In this document: positions 44,930-52,578 of the stretch, in pieces
Position numbering within the stretch: the first letter of the stretch is position 1
Layout of the letters: each line of letters opens with the position of its first letter
NCBI GenBank assembly: GCA_937922805.1
Contig: CALAJV010000022.1
Location: forward strand, 19,001 to 83,000
Source: an uncultured Acidimicrobiales bacterium
GTDB taxonomy: Bacteria; Actinomycetota; Acidimicrobiia; Acidimicrobiales; SZUA-35
Reading direction: 5' to 3'
DNA length: 64,000 nt
Program-made: the position numbers and the translations under genes
Notes under the pieces: model-generated
The model's input: the letters and a program-made list of their open reading frames with translations, nothing else
Database searches by the model: none
Told to the model about the DNA's origin: nothing

Positions 44930-46134
44930 CCGCGCTAAACAACACCCCCCGACCTCTGAATATTCTCATGGTCTCAGCCCGCTATGCCCCGTTCGTTGGT
45001 GGCACAGAAATTCACACCGGCGAAGTTGCAGCTGAGCTGAGCCGTCGAGGTCACAACGTAACGGTGCTAGCGACCACGTGGGGTCAGGGCGGGTCGGCCC
45101 TTGATGAAAACGACGTCCGAGTTATCAGCACGCCAGCGTTTCCTCGAGGATCAGATTTGCACTACGCCCCCGGGCTTCGCTCTGCGATCGCCAATGGGGA
45201 CTGGGACATCGTTCACGTTCAGGGTTACCACACCCTGGTCGCCCCTATGGCCCTAGCCGCCGCTCAACGAGCAGGGTTTCCCACTGCTCTAACGTTCCAC
45301 AGTGGCGGACATTCATCACTAATTCGGAATGCTTTACGTCCAATCCATGTGTTCGCTATGCGCAAGCTGATGCGCAACGCCGCGAAACTTATTGCGGTGT
45401 CGCAGTTCGAAGCGTCGCTGTTTGCTTCCCGACTCGGGATCAATCCGGCCCATGTCTCGGTTATTCCAAACGGCGTTTCTCGATCCACAATCGAAGCTCC
45501 TCCTCTGCCGGAAACGATCACCGACGATTCTGAGCCCAGCGGCCACAATCAACTGTCGACAACAATTCTGTCGATTGGCAGGCTGGTTCGATATAAGGGA
45601 CACCATCGAATCATTCGAGCCATGCCCAAAATTCTGCGGTCGTCGCCCGATGCTCGCCTGCTAATAATTGGCCAGGGCCCTTACGAAGAAAAGCTCCGAC
45701 GCTACGCCAAGCGGCTCGGCGTGGCCGACAAAGTCGATTTCGACTTCATACCCAGCGATGAACGGGAACGACTAGAACAAATTCTACGTGACGTCGCCAT
45801 GGTCTTAGTCATGAGTAACTATGAGTCTCACGGCATGGTGGCCTACGAAGCCATCGACGCTGGTGTTCCGGTTGCAGTCGTCAGCAAGACCGCTCTTCGC
45901 GAACTGGTGGCCGCAGGTCGGGCCCAAGGCATACCGCCCAACGCATCGAGTCAGGAACTAGCCGACATCGTTAATCGGATACTGCAATCTGGACCTGAAG
46001 ACAACCGGCCGAAGGTTGCAGCATCACCTGTTCCCACCTGGGATCGTATCGTCGACCTTTTGGTCGACGAGTACCGCAGTTTGTTGCCTAGTTCAGCTGA
46101 GGCGGCCAGCGAGCGACGAGGAATCGCTTCGTAA
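44926..46134 (+). CDS. GT4 family glycosyltransferase
   Basis: 402 residues, TTG start at 44926 within the TTGA overlap, GGAG upstream. GT-B fold: MVSARYAPFVGGTEIHTGEVAAELSRRGH at the N-terminus, then IPNGVSRS, ILSIGRLVRYKGHHRIIRAM and the nucleotide-sugar pattern EKLRRYAKRLGVADKV, SNYESHGMVAYEAIDAGVPVAV. Retaining glycosyltransferase family 4; it transfers a sugar to a lipid-linked or growing glycan at the inner membrane face. Donor and acceptor unknown. Immediately followed by another GT4 gene (TAATG). Confidence 0.9.
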   Translation: MTALNNTPRPLNILMVSARYAPFVGGTEIHTGEVAAELSRRGHNVTVLATTWGQGGSALDENDVRVISTPAFPRGSDLHYAPGLRSAIANGDWDIVHVQGYHTLVAPMALAAAQRAGFPTALTFHSGGHSSLIRNALRPIHVFAMRKLMRNAAKLIAVSQFEASLFASRLGINPAHVSVIPNGVSRSTIEAPPLPETITDDSEPSGHNQLSTTILSIGRLVRYKGHHRIIRAMPKILRSSPDARLLIIGQGPYEEKLRRYAKRLGVADKVDFDFIPSDERERLEQILRDVAMVLVMSNYESHGMVAYEAIDAGVPVAVVSKTALRELVAAGRAQGIPPNASSQELADIVNRILQSGPEDNRPKVAASPVPTWDRIVDLLVDEYRSLLPSSAEAASERRGIAS

Positions 46135-47426
46135 TGCGAATCCTGTTTGTCACCGACTTCTATCACCCGTACTCCGGTGGAGTCGAAATACATGTCCGCA
46201 CTATCGGCCGGGAACTTCAGGCTCGAGGCAACACTGTCGCAGTTGCTACTCTTCCGAGCTCTGACCGCTCGGTTGCCGACGGCAAACACAGCCCCGCCGA
46301 CGACGGGGGCATCGAGGTCCACTCAGTACGACACAGCGCCCAAGCGTTCGGCGCCCGATTCCGTCATCAAGATCGGCCGTGGGCTCCTCCGTTTCCAGAT
46401 CCGTTAACCTGCACCGACCTTCGGCGCGTCGTCAAAAGATTCAAACCCGACGTCATTCACGGCCACGACTGGCTCGCTCGGTCCGCTCTGCCCAGGATTG
46501 TCACTGGTGGAGTTCCAGTCGTCACAAGCCTTCACTATTACACCCGGTCATGCGCCAAAAAGACGCTATGGCGTGATAACACAATCTGCGACGGTCCGGA
46601 GCTGAAGCAATGTATGCAATGTTCCGCCGACCACTACGGGCGAGCCCGAGGAACGTTGGTGACATTAGGCCTGCGGGCCGGCACCAAACTTGAGGATCGG
46701 AATACGAAACGTTGGATTTCCGTGTCGGAGGCTACCGAAGTCGGTAACGGCCTTAGCGGTCGGACAAATTCACTAGTGATCGCAAACCCGGTCCCGTCGG
46801 CGACTGCGTCAGCACAAAACGGGTCACAGCGACAGTCGACCGATTTCCTTGGCGAGCTAGATGGCGACGTCAGGGTCGACCTCGCACCACTGCTCGAAGA
46901 TGACGACAAACCATTTGTTCTTTTCGTCGGCGACATTCGTCCCGAGAAGGGTGTCGAGGTGTTGGCCGCGGCCATGCGTCAACTACAAGCCCAAGGCAAC
47001 GAGACTCCTTTGGTGATCGTCGGTGAGCGGATGACCAGCTCTATCGACCTTCCGGACAACACGATCGAAGTTGGGCACGTTGACAACAACGTTGTTCAGC
47101 AATTGTGGCGCTCCGCCACTGTTGGCGTTATTCCGTCGCAGTGGCCGGAACCATTCGGGCTGGTAGCAGTCGAAGCTATGGCAGCCGGATGCCCAATTGT
47201 GGCCTCGCGAGTTGGTGGCTTGGCTGAAATCTTGGCTGATGGCCGGGCCGACCTGGTCGAACCAGGAGATCCAAATGCCTTGGCTGGTGCGATACATCGC
47301 TTGCTTGATGATCCGGAGCGGCGTCGCCAACTCAGTACCTTGGCCAAAGCCAGCGTTGACCGTTACGCGATAGATTCGATCGTCGACAAGATCGAACGCC
47401 AATATCAAGAATTGGCTCTCAACTAG
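46134..47426 (+). CDS. GT4 family glycosyltransferase
   Basis: 430 residues. N-terminus MRILFVTDFYHPYSGGVEIHV, later a Cys-bearing loop (RSCAKKTLWRDNTICDGPELKQCMQC) seen in a subset of GT4 enzymes, VLFVGDIRPEKGVEVL, IPSQWPEPFGLVAVEAMAAGCPIVASRVGGL and VEPGDPNALAGAI. The E-x7-E motif (EPFGLVAVE) is intact. The ATG sits in TAATG overlap with the preceding gene, and the following GT2 gene starts at GTG in the TAGTG overlap, so the three are one translationally coupled set. Confidence 0.9.
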   Translation: MRILFVTDFYHPYSGGVEIHVRTIGRELQARGNTVAVATLPSSDRSVADGKHSPADDGGIEVHSVRHSAQAFGARFRHQDRPWAPPFPDPLTCTDLRRVVKRFKPDVIHGHDWLARSALPRIVTGGVPVVTSLHYYTRSCAKKTLWRDNTICDGPELKQCMQCSADHYGRARGTLVTLGLRAGTKLEDRNTKRWISVSEATEVGNGLSGRTNSLVIANPVPSATASAQNGSQRQSTDFLGELDGDVRVDLAPLLEDDDKPFVLFVGDIRPEKGVEVLAAAMRQLQAQGNETPLVIVGERMTSSIDLPDNTIEVGHVDNNVVQQLWRSATVGVIPSQWPEPFGLVAVEAMAAGCPIVASRVGGLAEILADGRADLVEPGDPNALAGAIHRLLDDPERRRQLSTLAKASVDRYAIDSIVDKIERQYQELALN

Positions 47427-48463
47427 TGACCGATCGAGCAGCAAACGAAAACCAAGCTGCCGCCGCCATCGTCATTACTAACTACAACTACAGCCGCTAT
47501 GTCGGCGCCGCTATTGAAAGCGCACTTAACCAGACCACACCGTGTCAAGTACTAGTGGTGGACGACGGATCACAAGATGACTCGCCATCGGTCCTTGGTC
47601 AGTACCAGGCCCGACATCCAGAGCTAGAGGTTTTGCTAACTGAGAATATGGGCCAAGGCGCAGCAATGAATCTTGGCTGGTCCAAGGTCGACGCCCCGGT
47701 CGTGTTCTTTCTCGACGGTGATGATTCGCTCCGACCAAACGCAGTTGAACGAGTCGTTGATGCGCTCACCAGTCAGCCTGAAGCAGCACGATGCCATTTC
47801 AGACTTGCCTTTATGGATGAAAACGGAGCGCCGTCGCCTGGGAGCTTCCCCGAGCCCGATAGAACACTACCAGTCGGCGATCTTCGGTCGAAAATGTGTT
47901 CGAACCCAGATGACATACCCTGGCAACCAACTACCGGGAACGCCTTCCGCTCGTCAGCCTTGGCGGCCGTTTTACCAATGCCAGAAGAGCCCTATCGGAT
48001 CTCAGCAGACCACTACCTATCGAACTTAACTGCTCTGCATGGACCCGTCGCTGCTATCGAGGAAGTTCTTGGTGACTATCGGGTTCATGGCGACAACGCC
48101 GACCACAGAGCCGGTTTCGATCTCGATAGAGCCCGCCAGATCCTCATCCGAACCGCGCAAACCCATCGATTGGTAATTGCTGAGGGTCGGCGCCTTGGAT
48201 TATCGATGCCAGCGGAAAGTGCTGGCTTCACTGCTCTGTCGGGCGCCGGACTGAGGCTTTCGTCGTTCCGAGCCGATCGTCAAAACCACCCATTCGAAGG
48301 AGATACTCTGACTTCGTTGGTTAAGAGCGGATTGTCGGCCGTTCGGGGCCGCACCGATCTGGCCTGGCACCGACGTTTTATGGCCGCTGCTTGGGTTCTT
48401 AGTTTGGCTACAGCTCCTGCTCAGCTCGTTCCACGGATCGCCGGCGCGGCGTTGACTCGCTAA
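47426..48463 (+). CDS. GT2 family glycosyltransferase
   Basis: 345 residues. GT-A fold with AAIVITNYNYSRYVGAAIESALNQ, VLVVDDGSQDDSP, GQGAAMNLGW and the DxD-like FFLDGDDSL, then a variable C-terminus. Inverting family 2 enzyme using a nucleotide sugar. GTG start overlaps the previous stop. Last of the rightward trio; convergent with the kinase-like gene, 18 bp apart. Confidence 0.88.
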   Translation: MTDRAANENQAAAAIVITNYNYSRYVGAAIESALNQTTPCQVLVVDDGSQDDSPSVLGQYQARHPELEVLLTENMGQGAAMNLGWSKVDAPVVFFLDGDDSLRPNAVERVVDALTSQPEAARCHFRLAFMDENGAPSPGSFPEPDRTLPVGDLRSKMCSNPDDIPWQPTTGNAFRSSALAAVLPMPEEPYRISADHYLSNLTALHGPVAAIEEVLGDYRVHGDNADHRAGFDLDRARQILIRTAQTHRLVIAEGRRLGLSMPAESAGFTALSGAGLRLSSFRADRQNHPFEGDTLTSLVKSGLSAVRGRTDLAWHRRFMAAAWVLSLATAPAQLVPRIAGAALTR

Positions 48464-48481
48464 GGAGCAAGCCGCTTCACG

Positions 48482-50242
48482 CTACTTGAGCGGCCAATGG
48501 GCGAGCAACTCGGCATCGTGCCTCGCCAAGACTTGTAGATAGTGGGCCGCATCACCGGGATCGACAGAACCTTTCGCCGTTACGTTTCTTCTGGCTGCGG
48601 TGTACAGCGCCTTCTCCAACCACAGATGCACCGTCAATATCGGCACAAAACCTGAATTGACCCCAAGACGATCGAGTTGATGCGCCATCGCCTTCGTCAC
48701 CTCAGAGCGCGCCACAGACCGGTCGGATGTGTCGCCGGACTGATCACCGCTGACTAGAAATTCAAAGGCCTGCATTTCGTCTGTGACCGATTGGGTCCCG
48801 AACGCTATGTGGAGCCAGTACTTAGCGAAATACAGCTGATCGGCGCCTACTGGCCCTGTATTTGCTAACGATCGAGGCTCGGCTCGCTCCCAATCGAGCA
48901 CAGTAAGTCGATCATTCTCGTCAACCACGACGTTCCACGGGCCCAGATCGTAGTGCCGTTGGATCTGAGCGAGATCCAGGCCTGCCGCGTCGTCCGAACG
49001 CTTCGCTAGCGATGCGACCAACCTTTCCATATCAGTCTGGGGGCCCATTAACTGGCGATACCGTTCAAATGGCTCGCTTACTAGTTCTTCAAACCGATTG
49101 TGAGTCCAAGGGGCTGGCTCGGATCGAGCTCCGGTGGCTAGGTTTAACTCGGTTACGGCTTCGAGAACCCGGTCCAAAATCTCAACTCGTCGATTCGGGC
49201 TCCGGTAACAAACGTCCGCTGCAGTCATTCGCCCGCCATAGTGCTCCCTAGACGCCCGAAGCGGACCATGGTCGAACACGGCGTCTATGTCTGGCAAGAT
49301 TGCAGCTGCGGTCTGGCCAGACTCGCCAGCAGCAGCTCTTTGAGCAGCGATTACCGCTACCTCATTCTCAACGTTCGAATTGAACGCGGGCCGAGACGAA
49401 ACTTTGACTACCGATACCGGCTGTGTACTTTCCGGCCCTACTGGTAGCAAGATGATCCGGCTTCCTTCGTCATGACCGCTAGTCATTAGGACTGCATCAT
49501 CACAACTAGCAGGAAGCAGATCGTGAAATCCAGGGCGGTAGGTTGCACTGGCGGTGGCTTTAACTTCAGAAGCCTCCCGCCGGGCCACAAGCAGTTGGTG
49601 CCCAATCATCGAACCAAGCGGGGTACGAAGCACACCAGCGGCGGGACCGGCCAGACGGTCGAGAATCGCCGGGACGGGATCACGATTTAGTCGGAACAGA
49701 CCTAACATCCATCGCATTCCAGCGGATCCCCGCAACGGGGTTAGTCGCAGTGGCCGCTCCACGTCGGGCGTGGCTAGATATACCCGTTGGTCATTAAACC
49801 CTTCACGAACTAGTTCAGACCGGAGCCGGTTTCGGAGCCGAGATGCTCGCCGCAGCTCCACCACAATCGTGGCGTTGGGGGCTGCCACCGCCAAGGCCAC
49901 CGCCAAAAGCTCAGGCGAACGTAGCAGAACAACATCAGCGTTCGAGGCCACGGTGGCCGGATCGAGGTCGAGGTGACGTTGATCGAGATCAGCGACGTCG
50001 TCGGTCCACCCGTCCTCGACCAGCCAATTCCAAAGGTCAGATCCAGCCTTCGTTTTTCCAGGGTCTCGATCGCTGACCGGGTCCCGGTTCGAAACGATTG
50101 CTGTGACCGACCGTGGCCCTGCTGGTATCAACAGGCGCCAGTCGGCCCGACGACCAATCGGCGCTCGTTCACTGGCTAAATCAGCCTCAGTCGAGCCCAG
50201 TTCGGACCGCCGCTCGTCGCCTTCCCCTGTCGACGCGTCCAT
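48482..50242 (-). CDS. Phosphotransferase (APH/choline-kinase-like) family protein
   Basis: 586 residues from ATG 50242 (50266 also possible). The N-terminal ~250 residues look like a degenerate Rossmann domain with VLLRSPELLAVALAVAAPNA. The C-terminal part carries kinase-like motifs: VVKVSSRPAFN (Lys), QRHYDLGPWNVVVDENDRLTVLDWERAEP (catalytic HxD...N and DW, parts cited). This is the aminoglycoside-phosphotransferase-like fold used to phosphorylate sugars or lipids. Located inside the glycan cluster and divergent from the exporter genes, it may phosphorylate a polysaccharide terminus, as chain-capping kinases do; that is inference. Confidence 0.7.
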   Translation of the reverse strand: MDASTGEGDERRSELGSTEADLASERAPIGRRADWRLLIPAGPRSVTAIVSNRDPVSDRDPGKTKAGSDLWNWLVEDGWTDDVADLDQRHLDLDPATVASNADVVLLRSPELLAVALAVAAPNATIVVELRRASRLRNRLRSELVREGFNDQRVYLATPDVERPLRLTPLRGSAGMRWMLGLFRLNRDPVPAILDRLAGPAAGVLRTPLGSMIGHQLLVARREASEVKATASATYRPGFHDLLPASCDDAVLMTSGHDEGSRIILLPVGPESTQPVSVVKVSSRPAFNSNVENEVAVIAAQRAAAGESGQTAAAILPDIDAVFDHGPLRASREHYGGRMTAADVCYRSPNRRVEILDRVLEAVTELNLATGARSEPAPWTHNRFEELVSEPFERYRQLMGPQTDMERLVASLAKRSDDAAGLDLAQIQRHYDLGPWNVVVDENDRLTVLDWERAEPRSLANTGPVGADQLYFAKYWLHIAFGTQSVTDEMQAFEFLVSGDQSGDTSDRSVARSEVTKAMAHQLDRLGVNSGFVPILTVHLWLEKALYTAARRNVTAKGSVDPGDAAHYLQVLARHDAELLAHWPLK

Positions 50243-50286
50243 GGCTCGATGGTAGTTGGGCAACACTGCTTACCCAACTGTTAGCT

Positions 50287-51147
50287 GTGGTCGACTTTGA
50301 TACGGCAAGCTTAGAAGTTGTGGCTACGTCGGAATCAAATTGGATTGTACTTTCGCCCCGACGTTCGCCTATCCCCTGGCAAGAACTCTGGCAACGACGC
50401 GAGCTACAGGCGTTCCTTGTTTGGCGTGAACTAAAGATTCGCTACAAGCAAACGGCGGTAGGTGCGTTATGGGCCGTCTTCCAGCCATTGGTTGCGATGG
50501 CGATTTTCTCCGTGATATTTGGCCGAGTCGTCGCGGTCGACACCGGCGATATCCCCTATGCGTCGTTCGCGTTGACTGGGCTAATCGGTTGGATCTACTT
50601 CGCTAACGCGTTGGCTCAGGCCAGCAACAGCCTGATCGACAACCAGGCTCTACTTTCGAAGGTGTACTTCCCTCGCCTAATGCTCCCCGTAGCACCGGTG
50701 TTGGCCGGCCTCATCGATCTGGCTATCGGCACCACTCTCCTACTCGCCGTAGTGTTGACTCATCAGAATCCATTTACCGTACGACTCCTAGTCCTGCCGT
50801 TGGCAATCGCGATGATCTCACTGACCGCATTCGGTGTCGGGCTGATCCTGTCTGCGCTCAACGTTCATTTCCGCGACGTCAAATACGTTGTGCCGTTCAT
50901 GCTCCAGGTATGGATGTTCTCCTCACCGGTCGTCTACCCTGCTTCAGCTATCCCGGAAGTGTGGCGGCCGATCTATGCGCTCAACCCGATCTCGACCGCT
51001 ATGTCGCTTTTCCGCTGGTCCGTTCTAGGGTCATCCATACCCCCACTTTCAGCAATAGCAACATCGGTCGTCATGATCGCTGTTGTCTTGATTGCTGGCC
51101 AATGGGTGTTCAACCGAGCTGAAAACACGTTCGCCGATGTCATCTGA
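50287..51147 (+). CDS. ABC-2 type polysaccharide export permease (Wzm/TagG-like)
   Basis: 286 residues taking GTG 50287 as start. The frame is open upstream into the divergent gene, and no strong ribosome site resolves it. About six helices: LFVWRELKIRYKQTAVGALWAVFQP is the diagnostic first block, then RLMLPVAPVLAGLIDLAI, NVHFRDVKYVVPFMLQVWMF and SPVVYPAS. These match permeases exporting O-antigen, teichoic acid or galactan. Its end overlaps the ATPase start by 11 bases. Confidence 0.88.
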   Translation: MVDFDTASLEVVATSESNWIVLSPRRSPIPWQELWQRRELQAFLVWRELKIRYKQTAVGALWAVFQPLVAMAIFSVIFGRVVAVDTGDIPYASFALTGLIGWIYFANALAQASNSLIDNQALLSKVYFPRLMLPVAPVLAGLIDLAIGTTLLLAVVLTHQNPFTVRLLVLPLAIAMISLTAFGVGLILSALNVHFRDVKYVVPFMLQVWMFSSPVVYPASAIPEVWRPIYALNPISTAMSLFRWSVLGSSIPPLSAIATSVVMIAVVLIAGQWVFNRAENTFADVI

Positions 51148-52468
51148 TCCAGTCATCATCAGCCACGGGGTTTCGAAAAACTACTGGCTGGGCGAACGAG
51201 AACAATATCGAGCTCTTCGCGATGTTATGGCCGGCGCTTTTCGCCGTTCGGCCGGGCAGCAACGCCAGGAATTGTGGGCGCTGAAGGATGTTTCGTTCGA
51301 GGTCAACGAAGGCGAAGTGCTTGGCATCATCGGTAGAAACGGTGCTGGCAAATCAACGTTGCTGAAAATTCTGTCTCGTATTACGACCCCAAGCGAAGGC
51401 GAAGTCAGGATGCGGGGCCGAGTGGGCTCATTGTTGGAGGTCGGTTCCGGATTTCATCCTGAGCTCACCGGCACTGAAAACGTATACATGAACGGCGCCA
51501 TTCTTGGAATGTCGAAAGCTGAAATCAAGTCGAAGCTTGAAGACATCGTTGCATTCGCCGAAATGGAAAAGTTCGTTTCCACTCCGGTAAAGCACTACTC
51601 AGTGGGCATGTTTATGCGGTTAGCGTTTGCGGTGGCAGCCCATTTGGATTCTGAAATCTTGGTCATCGATGAGGTATTGGCTGTTGGCGACGCTCGATTC
51701 CAAGCCCGGTGCCTGGCCAAAATGGGAGAGGTGGCGAGATCGGGCCGTTCGGTCCTGTTCGTCAGCCACAACTTGGAGGCAACCCAGGCCCTGTGCGATC
51801 GCGGTATTCTGCTAGAAGGGGGCCAACTTCTGCTAGATGGGCCGACCGATGAAGTTATCGATCGGTATCGCCGTCTTTCGGGAGTGACAACAAAGTCTGG
51901 CGATGCGGTTGCCCTCGATGATCTCGAACGCGAAGGGGGTCGCAGCGCCCGGTTCGTGGCTATCGAAATTGGAGCAGGTTCACCAGAGTCCGACGAGCGT
52001 AGTGCAGCATCCACTGGTTCGGTACGAACCGGCTGCGAACTACTATTGGACATCACCGTCGAAGCTAAGAAGCCAATCGAGGTAGCGTCGTTCGGACTGA
52101 CCTTCGGTACCGAAGGAGGTCTCATGCTTTTAAACCTGGACTGGGGTGATAGCGGCAACATCCTAAAGCTCGAGGCCGGTGTCAACCGGCTCTCGGTCGT
52201 CGTTCCTCATCTTCGACTTGCGCCTGGCCGATATCGGCTTGGCCTTCGACTGTCGAACCCGGTTACTACTCGAATCGGTTCCGGCGCTATCGATATGCTC
52301 GATCCGGCATTGGTTCTCCAAGTTGACCCGCCAGCCGACTCATTGACGAACGTGCAGTCGGCGTCGATTCACAGCGCCCACGATTGCGATCAGGTCGTCG
52401 TGCATCAAGGCGTTGGCAGCGTCGTTGAGGGCTCAATGACCGTGCAGCTAAACCAGCCACCGGTGTGA
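51137..52468 (+). CDS. ABC polysaccharide exporter ATPase with C-terminal Wzt-like domain
   Basis: 443 residues from ATG 51137; the longer frame from 51092 is not supported. Walker A IIGRNGAGKSTLLKI, LEVGSGFHPELTGTENVY (typical of this family), signature YSVGMFMRLAFAVAAHL, Walker B ILVIDEVLAVGD and H-loop FVSHNLE. Residues ~260-420 form a Wzt-C-like beta sandwich that binds the terminal cap of the glycan in O9a systems. Works with the adjacent permease to flip a finished polysaccharide chain. Confidence 0.92.
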   Translation: MSSDPVIISHGVSKNYWLGEREQYRALRDVMAGAFRRSAGQQRQELWALKDVSFEVNEGEVLGIIGRNGAGKSTLLKILSRITTPSEGEVRMRGRVGSLLEVGSGFHPELTGTENVYMNGAILGMSKAEIKSKLEDIVAFAEMEKFVSTPVKHYSVGMFMRLAFAVAAHLDSEILVIDEVLAVGDARFQARCLAKMGEVARSGRSVLFVSHNLEATQALCDRGILLEGGQLLLDGPTDEVIDRYRRLSGVTTKSGDAVALDDLEREGGRSARFVAIEIGAGSPESDERSAASTGSVRTGCELLLDITVEAKKPIEVASFGLTFGTEGGLMLLNLDWGDSGNILKLEAGVNRLSVVVPHLRLAPGRYRLGLRLSNPVTTRIGSGAIDMLDPALVLQVDPPADSLTNVQSASIHSAHDCDQVVVHQGVGSVVEGSMTVQLNQPPV

Positions 52469-52470
52469 AA

Positions 52471-52491
52471 ACCTGGCTCCAGAGGCCAGGT
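52471..52491 (+). terminator. Hairpin after the exporter operon
   Basis: Perfect 7-base arms ACCTGGC (52471-52477) and GCCAGGT (52485-52491), seven-base loop, starting 3 bp after the stop of the ATPase gene. Only a weak T-run follows, so termination is likely but not certain. Confidence 0.5.
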
Positions 52492-52578
52492 AATGGCTCG
52501 TTTCGGCCGTTGGGAGATGTTGCCTAGCACCAGCTAATTTCACAAGCAACACGATGTTAGAAGCTAGCATAAGCAGCA

